A stretch of DNA of 64,000 nt. Source: Nectonema munidae. Its lineage: Eukaryota > Nematomorpha > Nectonematoida > Nectonematidae. This document shows, in pieces, positions 19,881-31,874 of this stretch (position 1 is its first letter; each line of letters begins with the position of its first letter). Below the pieces are notes generated by a model. It was given only the letters and a program-made list of their open reading frames with translations. It searched no databases and was not told the origin of the DNA. Where the stretch lies: NCBI GenBank assembly GCA_030549495.1, contig JAUIRK010000087.1:1-64000 (forward strand). The letters run 5' to 3'. The position numbers and the translations under genes are program-made.

Positions 19881-21128
19881 TTATAAAATGATTTGATTTT
19901 TGACGTTAAATTGTATTTCTTTACTCGGTAAAACAATCGTATTATATAGAAAGACTTCATCACAAACAACGACATCATTTGCCAAAATGGAAACACCTGG
20001 ATTCATGCGTCCCTCTTCATCAAAAAGATCTGGCTGATGGACCGAGTTACAGGGAACTCCTTGTATTCTTGCCCAAGCACCAACAACAGATCTCCATCCA
20101 ATTATAGAATATTGAATAAAAGCATTTTTCATGATATAACTATTCTCGCAAAGGATTGCATTGCTTATTCTTACGCCATCTTCTATCCTGACACCCTTTT
20201 CGATGGTTACATTCGGACCCAACTCACAAAAATCGCCAATCACAGCAGAAGCATCAATGTAGACGTCTGGAGTAACACTGCTTGTGCCCACCTGCTTCAA
20301 GGAAAGCAGTTCAGGCTCATCCCTGCGATAGAGCCGTAAAAGAAACTCGTTAGCGTAGACTGCGGAGCCTGCAGACTTCACCTGCATCCACTCACTCTCA
20401 CTTATGAATAAGAACAAGCGCCCGCTTTGAACTAAGTGAGGCAAGAGTTGACATTCGATCGACCTAAACTCCTTCATAGCAGAGCAATGCTTTCGTGATT
20501 CTGAACCGCAAAATTGGTAATAGTGTTCGCACAATGTAGTGAGAATCGGAAAAATTTCTTTGGTAAATAAATACACGCCACAACTTATTAACTCTGATTG
20601 GAATTCCAAAGGCTTCTCTACAAAATGCAGCACTTTATGAAATTTTTCATCACAGCTTATACAACCATATTTATTACTCTCCGTTTTGCTCATCTTCGTT
20701 GCAAGAATGAGAAATTGATCAGCAGAGCAGTTGGTAACATGGAAATTTAGCATTTCAGTGAAGGGTATGTCTCCAATGATGTCACCATTAATCAAGAAAA
20801 TATACTGAGGATTGTCAGCCAAGATTTCATCTTTAAAGTGGAAAAAGCCTCCACCTGTTCCCAAACTTTTGTATTCTAGCAAATACTTAATATTCACGTT
20901 TAATAATGTTTGCCATTCTCTTATATATTGTGCCAGATCGCTAGTGTCTTCAAAAAAGCCGATTAAAAGTATTTCTTTCAAGTTGGGAAGTCTGGCTAAC
21001 ATTTTGATTGTGTGAAAAATTAGAGCTTGACCAGCAATACGAAAGAGAGGCTTTGGAACATTTAAGGAAAGAGGTCTGAAACGCGTTCCTTTCAAAGGAC
21101 CACCTAATAAAATCACAGCTTTATTCAT
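19881..21128 (-). CDS. GMPPA: Mannose-1-phosphate guanylyltransferase regulatory subunit alpha
   Basis: A 415-residue protein, about the length of human GMPPA (420). It partners with catalytic GMPPB in GDP-mannose synthesis in the cytosol and acts as the GDP-mannose-sensing subunit. Seen in order: the N-terminal nucleotidyltransferase start KAVILLGGPLKGTRFRPLS (3-21), VPKPLF, the glycine-rich GTGGG, LINGDI, HFVEKP, SAGSAVYA, then a left-handed beta-helix region (about 275-370: GPNVTIEKGVRIEDGVRISN, IIGWRSVVGAWARIQG). The GMPPA-specific C-terminus NQIIL is kept. It is single-exon with no damage. The start codon directly follows a pyrimidine-rich TTTTTATTTAG, an acceptor-like site at zero distance. 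GMPPB was considered and rejected because of the GGPLKGTRF motif and tail. Confidence 0.95.
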   Translation of the reverse strand: MNKAVILLGGPLKGTRFRPLSLNVPKPLFRIAGQALIFHTIKMLARLPNLKEILLIGFFEDTSDLAQYIREWQTLLNVNIKYLLEYKSLGTGGGFFHFKDEILADNPQYIFLINGDIIGDIPFTEMLNFHVTNCSADQFLILATKMSKTESNKYGCISCDEKFHKVLHFVEKPLEFQSELISCGVYLFTKEIFPILTTLCEHYYQFCGSESRKHCSAMKEFRSIECQLLPHLVQSGRLFLFISESEWMQVKSAGSAVYANEFLLRLYRRDEPELLSLKQVGTSSVTPDVYIDASAVIGDFCELGPNVTIEKGVRIEDGVRISNAILCENSYIMKNAFIQYSIIGWRSVVGAWARIQGVPCNSVHQPDLFDEEGRMNPGVSILANDVVVCDEVFLYNTIVLPSKEIQFNVKNQIIL

Positions 21129-21718
21129 CTAAATAAAAATATATACTCCTATATATAAGGAATAAAAACTTTTATATGCAAACAGAACTTTTTTCTACAT
21201 TGGTTGAATTTTGACCAAGAAAGACAGAATTTTTTTATAAAGTCAAATATCTATAATATGTAATTGCAAATGCATTTCAAGATCATACATTCGGATTGGA
21301 ATATTATGGCATGTTAACAAAAAAATGTTACTCAGAATACACTGATGATATTTTCAAATAGAAAGAGAAAATGAATCCTAAAATGTTTGAATATCTTAAT
21401 TTTTTTGCCAATTAAAATTTCTATTTCAATATTATTCGATCTCTAATGATAAAAAAACTCTTTACGATAAAGACAACAAGGAGAACACAACAAATAACTC
21501 TAAATATGTACAAATGTTGAATACGAAATAATTCAGTAAGGAAATAGATTAGGTGACATTTTACCCATCGCCACTTAACAACTCAACACTTCATTATGCG
21601 TCAGACTGTCATCACCAATACATTACAACAATCTATTTTTCATCATTACATTTCATAAAAAAAAATATTGCCTAGTGATGATAAGCTTGGAAAATTTCAT
21701 TTGGTTGAAAAAGTTTTA
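21129..21718. other. GMPPA upstream region
   Basis: AT-rich, with an acceptor-like TATTTTTATTTAG on the minus strand touching the GMPPA start codon (AG at 21129-21130). No further feature is seen. Confidence 0.4.
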
Positions 21719-21809
21719 CCTACTATGATTAAATGACGCGTGATGAAATGTCATGATGGTTAACTGTCGTAAGATGAGATGAGTCTGTGACCAAAAGACA
21801 AGTGGCTAA
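21719..21809 (+). repeat. ~90-nt repeat flanking GMPPA, copy 2
   Basis: Direct-orientation partner of 18938-19026, lying 590 bases upstream of the GMPPA start. It includes TGACGCGTGATGAAATG, TCATGATGGTTAACTG and GTCTGTGACCAAAAGAC. The 13-mer TCATGATGGTTAA also occurs at about 41184, upstream of the OTU-like gene, which may be chance. Confidence 0.8.
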
Positions 21810-23420
21810 ATGATAACAGTTGTGTGATTTGGGTAAGGAAAGGGGTAAATGAGGAAGAGTAAATTTTTTTATAATTTTCAAAATGTATTACCTAAGTGAA
21901 ATTTTTCTCGAAGACACGTGTTCAATTTCCATTCTCCTTCATGGAAGAAGCAGACGATTGTGACGTGATAGAAACTTATCATACACAGCTTTATTAGTTG
22001 TAGAATCAAATCTAGAAAGCTAGTTCTATGTAAAAATTACAATTCTAAATTGTGTTTCATGGTTGAGATGCGGATAAAAACTGTTCATTCGGATGCCGCA
22101 TTTTCTTGTGTTTGTAAGAAATTTACAATTCTTTGATATACAGCGAAACGATGATATAATGAGTCATAGCCTCATATGGCCCCAATTTTTTACTACCTAG
22201 CCTCTAGAGGCCATTTTTTGTTTTTAGTTATCACTCATATTTGATTTCTGTGAATATACATATGCACACATATATTTATTAAATATAATTTCACTTCCAC
22301 ATTTCAAACCATCATCATGCTTATTATTGTAATACTTCATTTGGTGACAATCGCCTCACTCCCTGCAGTCATCCATTTGCTTTTATTTTTTTTATTCTCA
22401 TTGTTTGGGTCATTCATTCATTTATTTTTTAAATTCTTATTCAGTTATATTATAAAACCGGTAGAAGACAGCTATTGTCGAAAACGTTTTTTTGCATTTA
22501 AATAAAGTGTCCTCTCAATATACATTTTTTGAAACAATTATTTTTTCGAATTCTTTTTATAGACTCTCTCATGTCAAAAAACATGATTGATGTTTCATGG
22601 AGTAACTCCTTTATTTTGTTTAAAAAGAGGATATAATAAAACTCGAAAAGAATTTTTAAAATACCTGTCTTTTAACCTGGCTTTTCCTTTTTCTTCAACA
22701 AGAATGAATAACGAATCTCTTTCGGTATCCATAAAAGAAGCTGGACTAAAAGTTGGGTTCAATGAAGTTATTGTTGTTTGCAAAAGAAAAAAACAAATTT
22801 TTCAAGATCTTGCAAAACAGTTTTGTAAAAAAACTGTAGAAATAGCTGCTGTTCTTGTGGTGGCTCAATTTATCCTGAACACAGTATTCAAGTAAAAGAA
22901 GAATTTTGCTTTTTTTTTTGTAGAAAAAAACTAAATTAGAACTCTTTTTTTTTACATTTTTAATATTTCAAAGTATATTTATTTATTTTAGTAAGTTCTC
23001 TTTGTTAAAAAATGATTTTTTCCTATACCATAAAATGGAGGATTTCATGACATTTTATCACATAAACGTTTTATGGAAAGGGTTAAGATTATGGGGTGTG
23101 TAACTATCTATGTAGTTCCCCTCTCGACTGGAAATAGTATACAGGAAAATTCAACATAATACGCAGAAAGCGATAATATGTATTATATATTGTATATATC
23201 ATATATAAAAGCAATCATCTTCTTATAAAAACTGTACCATGATGAAGTTCTGGACAGGAAATAGTTTAGCATTAATTTTCTTATAAAAACTGTACCATGA
23301 TGAAGCACCTAAATGTACCATAATTTTCTTATGATTTCTTTTCATGCTCTGAATAGTTTCTTTACTTGAATATTCTAATTTAGTTATTTTTCAGTGCTTT
23401 TTTAATCTTCACATTATATT
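21810..23420. other. Mostly non-coding; small frames and a short direct repeat
   Basis: A plus-strand frame at 22587-22895 (102 residues, ending in a hydrophobic EIAAVLVVAQFILNTVFK) and one at 22317-22505 (62 mainly hydrophobic residues) are unsupported by any family I know. A 27-bp direct repeat (TTCTTATAAAAACTGTACCA and on) occurs at about 23219 and 23278. Confidence 0.35.
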
Positions 23421-23529
23421 ATCTTTTTATTTTATTTTGAATGGAACCCTTTTGTGAGTTTGGAGAAACTTCTAAAGGAAAAAAATAGCAATATTTTACA
23501 ATTGCGAATATTATAAACATAAAAATATG

Positions 23530-24720
23530 AAGGTACTTCTATACGTTGGAGATGCGCAGAGTACCAAAGAAAAAGATGCGCTGCATTCATTACAACTTTA
23601 GGAACTCGTGTAATCTCTCTTCCTAAAGTTGAGCATTCACATTTCTTAGATAGAGAAAAAAGAAAGCAATTCATAAAATGAAAAGTTCAATGAAGGAAAT
23701 TGGGGCAACTCCTATTATGGTTGTAGGAGAACATTGTCAAAATTTAACAAATGAATCTATGATGAGGTTTCCAAAAAAACCAAGTCTTCTACGAACCTTG
23801 CAACGTTCTTGTAAAAGTTTTGAAATATGTCCGACTTTACCTACTTCATTAAATTTTGAAATTTCTAACAATTTTCGTGAATTTTTATTGTATGATTCTG
23901 GGATTCATGATATAGAAAGATTTCTTCTTTTTGGAAATAGAGAGACGCTAGCTGCCTTGTCTCGTGCGGATATATGGATAGGAGATGGAACTTTCAAAGT
24001 CGTACCCTCATTTTTTAAATGTACGCAATACATTTTGGAGAAGGTTGTAATCCGGCAGGAATATATGCCCTATTAAAAAATAAAAGTAGAAATACTTATA
24101 GAAGAATGCTCTCTGCCCTTCAGGAAATAGTTCCTGAAGGTAATCCAGAAAAAATTCTTCTAGATTTTGAAATTGCACCAATGACTGAGTTTCAATGCGC
24201 ATATCCGAACATTGAGATACAAGGCTGTTTTTTCACCTTTCCTAAAGTGTACACAGAAAAGCTACAGAACTGGGATTGAAAAAAGAACTAGAGAGTAATT
24301 CTGAACTCAACACATTAATTTTATGTTTACCTGCACTTTCTCTTGTTCCTGTAAGTATGGTTGAAGAAGCCTTTTGTAGTTTAGTAAATATTATGCCTGA
24401 AAATGAAAAAGTTGATGAACTTTTAATATATTTTGAACACATATGTCCAAGGAAAGCAAGGAAGAAATGGAACAGCAGGAAGTCCACTTTCCTATAGATA
24501 AATAGAATCATTTTGAAAACTCTGTGGAAGGAGTTGCGCGTACGACAAATGCAGTAGAAGGTTGGCATTATTCCTTACAATTTTTATTTCAATGTAGCCT
24601 TCCGACGATATGGACATTCTTAAATGGTCTGTATAAAGATATCTCTCGTCAACGTTTGAATCTAATGCAAGGAATTAGTGGCGTTATAATACCTCCAAAT
24701 AAAAAAATATTTATCCATTA
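23530..24720 (+). pseudogene. FLYWCH-MULE transposase remnant
   Basis: Broken Mutator-like transposase. An N-terminal zinc-finger-like part (WRC, YQRKRCAA, HSHF spacing, about 23545-23660) resembles FLYWCH. Then come RDE-like helices and WIGDGTFKVVPSFFK (about 23970), the D-G-T-F motif of the MULE catalytic core. The frame then shifts to YAIHFGEGCNPAGIYALLKN and ILLDFEIAP (second acidic motif, about 24160), then later NAVEGWHYSLQF (E-x-W near 24560). At least three frame changes separate four open pieces of 65-132 residues. No terminal repeats were found. Confidence 0.8.
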
Positions 24721-27475
24721 AAAGAAAAATTCAACGCTTAACCAGTCAATTTGGCCAATAGGATATTTCATACCTCAAAGCCGTTCAATATTCGGCATGT
24801 AAATAGTTTTCAGCAATAAAATTGTTTTATATTTACTGTTAAATATTACTTTTTTCTAATTTTTAAGACAATTAAAAATGCAAATTTTGTAGTAAATGTT
24901 AAATCAATAGATTGCAATGATTTTTTTAATGATGGTATTTTTCGTTTTCACATTACTGAAGTATTTTATTTTATATTAAAATTTAAAAGAGTTTTTATAT
25001 AATTTTAATAAAAGGTTTTGTTAAGACTATTTACCAGTAAGATAATGAAATATCGTATGATGAAATATCGTGACACGAAAATGGAGTAGCTTGTACAAGT
25101 AGTTTTTTTCGCTGTACGATTGAGGGTTAATCGATCCTCTTTCAACTCGAGACAACTCTTATCGATCACTTCGGGGACACCTGTATTAAACAATGAAACC
25201 AGAATATATATTAAAAGTAAACATGAAATTACTGCCAGGAGCCAGACATATGAGCAACATTCATGGTATTACCGGCTTAGGTTCCATGTTTAAATATTAC
25301 TCCGGATCCGAAACTGGATTTAGTGTCCATGAAAAAGTTTATTTAAATATTGAAAAAAAACATCTAGCGTTAGGTCTTCTATTAAAGCTAAATTACTGGC
25401 AGGTGACATAATTTGAGTTAATTAATTAAATATAAGACAATATTTAGCATAAAAACATGCAATAGGTGGGTTCAAAAATGAAATTTATAAAAATATTTAA
25501 TATTTCAGAAAAAAAAGAAGAGGTGAAAAGACTCCAACTCCAGTCAATGAGGAAAAAAATAGCTAAATAGATTGATATATAAATCAAATGGTCTTGAAAA
25601 AAGTCTAGAACAATTTTTTTTACTTACAAAAATAATTTGTAATGATGACGTTTTTATACAAAAAAAAATAATCAAACAGGCAGATAATTTTTTAATCAAA
25701 AATATTCTATAATAGTGAGCACTTTTTAGAAGTATTTTATTTTATCTAGTTAATACTATAAATCCAAAAAAACTATCTTGCGAAGATGGAGCTAGAGCCG
25801 ATAAAGCCATTGATTTCATACGTTTTTACGATATATAATAAAAACTAATTCATTTTGTTGATTTTAAGTTTAAATATTTTCAAAAAATATAAAATTAAAT
25901 GGCGTCATTAAAACATGCGCGCGCAAGTAAACCAAAGAATAAAAACACGCGTGCTAATTGCATATATATTCAAAAATTGATAAGAAATTCATAATAAAAC
26001 AATTTTAAAAAAAATATTAAACTTCTTATTTTTTTTGACCAAAAACTCCAGTTTAATTGATTCCGCCCTTTACAATGAAAAACTGGATTTTAAACATAAA
26101 GAATAAAAAAAAATTAAAAAAATAATTTCATCTTAAAATTAAAAAATTTGATTTTTAAAAAGTTTTTGAAAACTTGCATAAAAAATTATTCAAGGAGTTA
26201 TTTCTACTCATTGGATTAAATTGTTGAATATATTTATTTATACATGTTTATCCAACTATATTTTTATTTTATTTAAAAGCTTATATAACAAATATAGGTA
26301 GGTAGGTAGGTACGAGATAACTAAGCACTTTCCAACGTTGGTTAATATGCTTGCATCAATTGCTAACTTGAGGATTTGTAAGGATTGGTAGAGGGTTTAG
26401 GATCTAAGGTAGAAATAAGAAAGCTTGCTGAAGTGAAAGAGTATAAATTAGATTGCCTGTATATGATTATACAAGGTGTTTAATAAGGGCGGAGTTAAGA
26501 TTTCAGGGGCGGATCTAGAAATTGGCATTAGAGGGGAGGGCGGATTTTACTAGACTAAAACTCAAATTTCAAGCATATAAATTTAAGCTTTATCAAAATT
26601 TTTAAAACAAAAAGAAGAATAAGAGCATTAAAACGATCCTCATTCATTTAAGTGCGAAGTGAATTGATGTGGTAAAACTTGATGTATTTAAATAATAAAT
26701 TTACAAAAAAAAATTTGATAATATAAAATTAATAAGTGTCACACTTAACTACGATTGAAACAAAAAACTTTTTAGAGCTTCTCACTTTAGAGAAAGATAG
26801 AATCTAAAAAACGAGTTGCAGAAATCATCATAATATTTGAGTTTTACGAAAAGAATTAGAACAAGAAAAATTTTCAAGCAATTGGCAATTCAATTTTAGG
26901 GGGCGTAGGCCGGTTCCGCCCCTTTAAATCTGCCATTGGATTTATGTTATCTCTGTACGAACAATATAATATTTAGATAAAATGACCAATAGCAGAGAAA
27001 TTAATATTATGATTAACTTTCAATTTAAAACTTATATCGATGGCCCACTTTTAATTGTAATGTTAATTTCGATGTATATATATATATATATATCCGGTAA
27101 CGTAGAAAAAAATTTATATTTGGAAAAACCAAATAGGGCCCTAATATATATGCTTACCTACTAGTTTGTTCTTAAATTAGAGTATCAAATACTGCTCAAA
27201 ACAACTATTTTCTTTGTGTTTATGAGCTAACTTAACTCTACTAAGTTATTATTAATACTGAATCTATGAATTTGTTATTTTCATACATAAATAAAAATAC
27301 AAATTTTTGTTTATTAGTTTTATTAAATTTCAATTCAGAAAAAGTTGGCGAAAAAATTAAATTCTATTTTGATCCTGTTGCTATGAGAGAAACTTTAAAA
27401 GGAAAAGGGGACTGTGAATGTGTCCATTTTGTCTTCCTTAGAATCGCCATTATCTCATCTTAATTGTTGATGTTA
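24721..27475. other. Non-coding; degraded MITE at 26.50-26.94 kb
   Basis: A 72-residue frame at 25193-25411 is unrecognised. Between about 26498 and 26937, CAGGGGCGGATCTAG and the complement of CAATGGCAGATTTAAAG form weak inverted ends like the hAT-type MITE at 29537-29757. A GGTA tandem run lies near 26296 and a (TA)n run near 27075. Nothing else is supported. Confidence 0.35.
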
Positions 27476-27479
27476 TTAA

Positions 27480-27585
27480 CCCATTTAAGACCAATGTTCC
27501 CAAAGAGAACGCAAACGAATTCTTACTTTAAATGGAATTAAATAGGAATTACTAAAGTCGTCGGATTTGTTCGGTTTTAAATGGG
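27480..27585. mobile_element. TTAA-flanked MITE (piggyBac-type), copy 1
   Basis: 106 bp, flanked by TTAA on both sides (27476-27479, 27586-27589). Ends are CCCATTTAAGACCAATG and the complement CCCATTTAAAACCG. Same family as 62582-62700 and 63275-63404. Confidence 0.8.
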
Positions 27586-27589
27586 TTAA

Positions 27590-29173
27590 AAACTGAATAT
27601 TATTGCAGCTTTAATAGGTTGTTTCTTAAGTATTAAAAGAATAAGTCACCAAAACTTTGTACATTAAGAAACTAAAAAAATAATTATCTAAAGTATCTTG
27701 GAAATGTTATATTACTAAATAATACTATGTTAAATAAATAATATTGAAAATAAATCATTCGTCAAAATGAACAACATAGTTGCATCTTTTATAGTATAAA
27801 CCTCGAGCTAATTTTTTAATTCTATAATAAAAATGAACTCATCAGAAGAAAGAATATAGATCAAAACAAGACACATACACTTTATAAGAGCTAGTAAATC
27901 ACCATTCCTTCATGAATATTAAACCTACCATAAAACCACCAATCCACTATATTCATTCTGCAATTTGCCCACACTCAAAACTAAACATATGCGTTGAGTG
28001 GTTAACTTATCGACAAAGCAGAGGAAAAACTTTGCTCATCTTTGAACCTGAGAATTTTGAGCTACCTCATGTGGCTCTTAGATATAAGTCGAAGTATACT
28101 CATGGAGCCAGTAATACCGTGCGGTAGCTAACACTATGTTTAGCTGATACTACACCTTTTGTGAACATTTTTTGAAAGTTCAAATAAAAAGTGTTTTTTG
28201 GACTGTCTGTTAAGGCATATTGAGATAGCAAATTTATTACGTTTCACTATTTAAGTTTTATTACAAAGGACTAAAAGTTTTACAATAATTTCTTTTCCAG
28301 TTTTTATATTCGTGTGAAAATACAGAGAAATAACGAACAAACTTTAAAATAGAAATATTTAAAAATAAATTTATTTTAAATTGGTAAACCTAAATTTTAT
28401 TCAAATTTTAAAATGGTTTTTTAGGGGTTTTAAATAGTCTTTTCGTAAAATAGTTAAACACCTGTCGAAAAGAAATATTTTAATTTATGAAATAGTGAAA
28501 AAATGATATTGAATTTCAATAAAATTAAATAAGCTGTTTTGGCTTGTCACCTCTTTATTTTAATTAGGTTTTTCTAATTACCGAATTATGATAAAGTATC
28601 CTGTTACTTAAAAGTTTTATAAAATCTATTTTGTGCTTTTCTGCCATTCAATTTGATCAAAATTTTCTGAATATCTTTGAAAGGGCTGCTAGATTTTGAC
28701 ATAAAACCGGGACAAAAATGGTATTGAAAAAAGTCATGAACAATAATTTTTATTTTTTACCAAACAAAATAATTAATATAAAAAATACTTTAAAGGTGAA
28801 GGATGAGTTTTTAGGCACTTAAGTTATTTACAGAATTAAAGTCATTCTTTTACCTTTTTAGAACTATCCTTTGAATCTAGAATATATAAAAAAAAGGATA
28901 TATTTTAAATATTATATAAAAAGATTATATATTGTAGATTTATTATTTTGTATAAAGAATTTTTTTTGCTTTTCAAAAATTATTTTTTCTTGGATTTGTA
29001 TGAAAAATTAAAAAAAAAGGAGATGCAATAATATATCTTCAAAAAAGCCCTTAACATAGTGAAAGGATTTGTGAAAATGGGCATGTAATTGTTTTGAGAA
29101 TATCAGAAAAAAGATATGGAGATGCCAAGTGAAAAATTGTAGGAAACAAAAACAACCAAAAGCTGATACTTGA
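27590..29173. other. Non-coding AT-rich stretch
   Basis: A 71-residue frame near 27912-28127 includes GCGTTGAGTGGTTAA, which faintly resembles a tRNA A box, but no B box follows convincingly. No gene is supported. Confidence 0.35.
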
Positions 29174-29181
29174 CTACAAGG

Positions 29182-29833
29182 CAGGAGCGGATTAGGGGAA
29201 CGCGAAGCCTGGGTTTGTAGCTTGTGGACCTATGTGATTTAAAGAAACTTAGCCCCCTCTCCCTATGTATATATCCTCGGCTTTATGACCTGTCTAAGAA
29301 AAGTTTATTTTATAAAACACTATAATATACAAGTATTAATTATTACATATGTTTAAAGAAAAAAACTAAAAAAAAACATATAGTAAAACATTTATTTTAT
29401 TTAATGTAAAAATACTTTAATACAAAAAAATTACAAATCAACATAAATTTCCAATAAAGTAATTATTTGCGAGTTACAAATGAAATTTTCTAGCTTTACC
29501 TTTTGTATATATATGCATTTTTTCAATAACTGGGGCCAGTGGCGGATCTGCAGGTGGGCTCATGGGCATAGCCCCCTATGAAAAATGGCTTCGAAAATTA
29601 CCCTTACATGTATAAAAAATAAATTTTTGCAATTTATTCATGACAAAATAATGTTAAAAATATGAAAAGAGTAATTCTAATGAAGACTTTTAGCAAAATT
29701 GGAAAAAATTTAAATAGAATTCTACCCCCTTATGAGAAATTTCTGGATCCGCCTCTGACTGGGGCCTATTTTTTTAGTGGGGCCATGGATCTGGGGCTGC
29801 AGCTTCAATAGCCCTCATGATAATCTGGCGCTG
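29182..29833. mobile_element. hAT-type element with exact 8-bp TSD, holding a second one
   Basis: The duplication CTACAAGG lies at 29174-29181 and 29834-29841. Ends are CAGGAGCGGATTAGG and the complement CAGCGCCAGATTATC, an imperfect inverted pair. The interior is interrupted by the MITE at 29537-29757. No transposase is seen. Confidence 0.8.
29537..29757. mobile_element. hAT-type MITE with exact 8-bp TSD (nested)
   Basis: 221 bp. The duplication ACTGGGGC lies at 29529-29536 and 29758-29765. Ends are CAGTGGCGGATCTGC and the complement CAGAGGCGGATCCAG. It inserted into the element at 29182-29833, so it is the younger of the two. Confidence 0.85.
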
Positions 29834-30101
29834 CTACAAGGTAGTCATTTATCATACAAACAAATCATTTTATTCATATATTGTTGTTCAAATGATTTAA
29901 CGAATATAAAGTTTATGAAAAAAGAATTGAAATTAATGTCTAATAAAACCAAAGTAAATTGGTCCATTTTTTTGAGAGAAGTTTGTAGTTATAAGTTGTT
30001 GAAATCCTCATCTATAATTGTTGGTAAAAATCCTACTTTAGAAATTGATGAATCAAAATTTACAAAATGAAAATATAATGGCAGGATTCCTATAGGTATA
30101 C

Positions 30102-31874
30102 AGTAGAAGACTTACGACCAAGTCAACTGCCAATTTATTTTGGCCGTATGTCAAAATAAAAATCTATAACTACAAAAAAAACAATAACATAAAAGATGCT
30201 TTTTATTAACTAAAAAAACGATTTAAAGTAGTTTGCTTTAAATCAACCAATTTTTCTTTTGAATCAATTCTTTGCCTTTGTTAAAAATATTGAAAAAATC
30301 GGAAGAGTTGAAAAGTAAAATTTTTAAGAACTTCAACAGAATTCAAAACATTTAATGTAACGTTATCAACTTCTTCGTTTTCGCTTTCTTGATCTTGATT
30401 TTGTGAATCCTTTTCTTTTGTCTCTTCTGTAAGATTTATTGTACTATTACAAGTTTCAATGTTATCATCACATCCAACATAATCATCCTATGAAGTCTCC
30501 TCCCATTAACAAACCTTCTATGTTATTGTCAAAATTTTATATAAATTCACTTTCATCTCGTTTATGACTTTTCTGTTTAAATCTTGAAGGAACCCGCATT
30601 AATAAAACACTTTTGTTTCAGGCGAAATTGATTTCTAGGATGAAATAATCCATTGAATGCTATCAAAAATAGAATTTTTTTTTGAAAGATCTAAAATATC
30701 AACATCTTTCATATTAAGAGTAAATGACAAAGTAGTGTTTTTCTGTAAAATGATTTAAAATTTTTGATGATTTCGGCATCACATGATTGCAGTTTAGATG
30801 TTGTATTTGGCGGTAAAAACAAGTTTTTGTTATTCAATATATTCAACCATTCCTTAAAAATTGCACTACTCATCCAAATTTTACTGTTGCATCTACATAA
30901 TAAAGGTACATTTTCAATATCGAGACCACGAGAGCAACGAGGGTTTTTGGATTTTCTAATAATCAAAGGTTAAAAATTTTCTCCTTCTGCTGAACATGCT
31001 AACAGTAAGGTTAAACGCTCTTTAGAATTTTTCCCAGATTACCATTGATCTCCTTTAAACACAACTTTTTTTTGGAATCGCTTTTTTTATTTTTTTATGT
31101 TTCGTCTGCATTAATTATGTTTTTTGTCATAATCCTTAAATATTACAGGAATTCTTTTAAACAAATCATTCACAACGTCATCTACACAGTGGCGTAGCCA
31201 AAAAATGGAAGTTGAGGGAGGGGGGGGGCATGCAAGGAATTTAGGGGGGCAAGCATATTGGAAATAAAATTATTTGGGAGGGGGGGGCAGAAAAGGTATT
31301 TTGGGGGGGGGGGGGCACTGCCCTCCTTGCACCCCTCTGGCTACGCCACTGCATCTACATCAGCTGATTCGCCAGGAAGTATATAGGATTTAATGTTGTG
31401 TCCCATCAGAAATGACCAACCATTAGCTTAGTAAGTTTATTATATATATATAAAGTTTGAGAAATAAAGTTACAGAGGTAAAAGAAAAAAATTGGTGCAT
31501 AAATTATAAAGTTTCTTTTGAGTTTCTGATCCTACCGGAAGAACCAACCATTAGAAGCGGAAAAAGTAGATTGATTTAGTCTTGACGCTAAAGATAGACT
31601 TGCATTAAAGGTCCAGTAATAGAAATCTTTTTTGGCTCTTGCTTGACAAAACAACTCCCACCATGTGTCATTTTTCTAGATTTGAAAAATTTAGATTCTA
31701 CACGGCATTCTCTAGATTTCCACATTTTTAATATGTTTTCTTTATCTTTATAATTGATTGAATGTGAGTTTTACCAACATCAAATTCAGATGCTATTATT
31801 CTAGAAGATATTTTTTGAATAATTTTAACTCTCTCTTCAAGAGTTAAAATGTTTCTTTTTTCAGATTCAGGCAT
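30102..31874 (-). pseudogene. Tigger/CENPB-like (pogo group) transposase remnant
   Basis: On the minus strand the protein begins at 31874 with MPESEKRNILTLEERVKIIQ and GKTHIQSI, a CENPB-type helix-turn-helix. A second DNA-binding part is at about 31540-31690. The DDE region at about 30700-31080 has KERLTLLLACSAEG, IIRKSKNPRCSRG, IWMSSAIFKEWL and LPPNTTSKLQSCDAEIIKNF. Several stops and shifts break it, and a 165-bp MITE sits inside (31187-31351). A hAT element inserted exactly at the start codon. The left end may be CAGTAGAAGACTTACG at about 30104. The partly similar right end may be near 38340, beyond the hAT. Confidence 0.75.
31187..31351. mobile_element. hAT-type MITE with poly-G, exact 8-bp TSD
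   Basis: 165 bp. The duplication CATCTACA lies at 31179-31186 and 31352-31359. Ends are perfectly inverted over CAGTGGCGTAGCCA. The interior has G runs of 9, 8 and 13. It is nested in the Tigger-like remnant. Confidence 0.9.

Noticed and set aside
20037-21015. Plus-strand frames over GMPPA
   Set aside because: Antisense to conserved GMPPA.
22587-22895. 102-residue frame with a hydrophobic C-terminus as a possible small membrane protein
   Set aside because: No family resemblance, no intron or promoter support, and random frames of this length are plausible.
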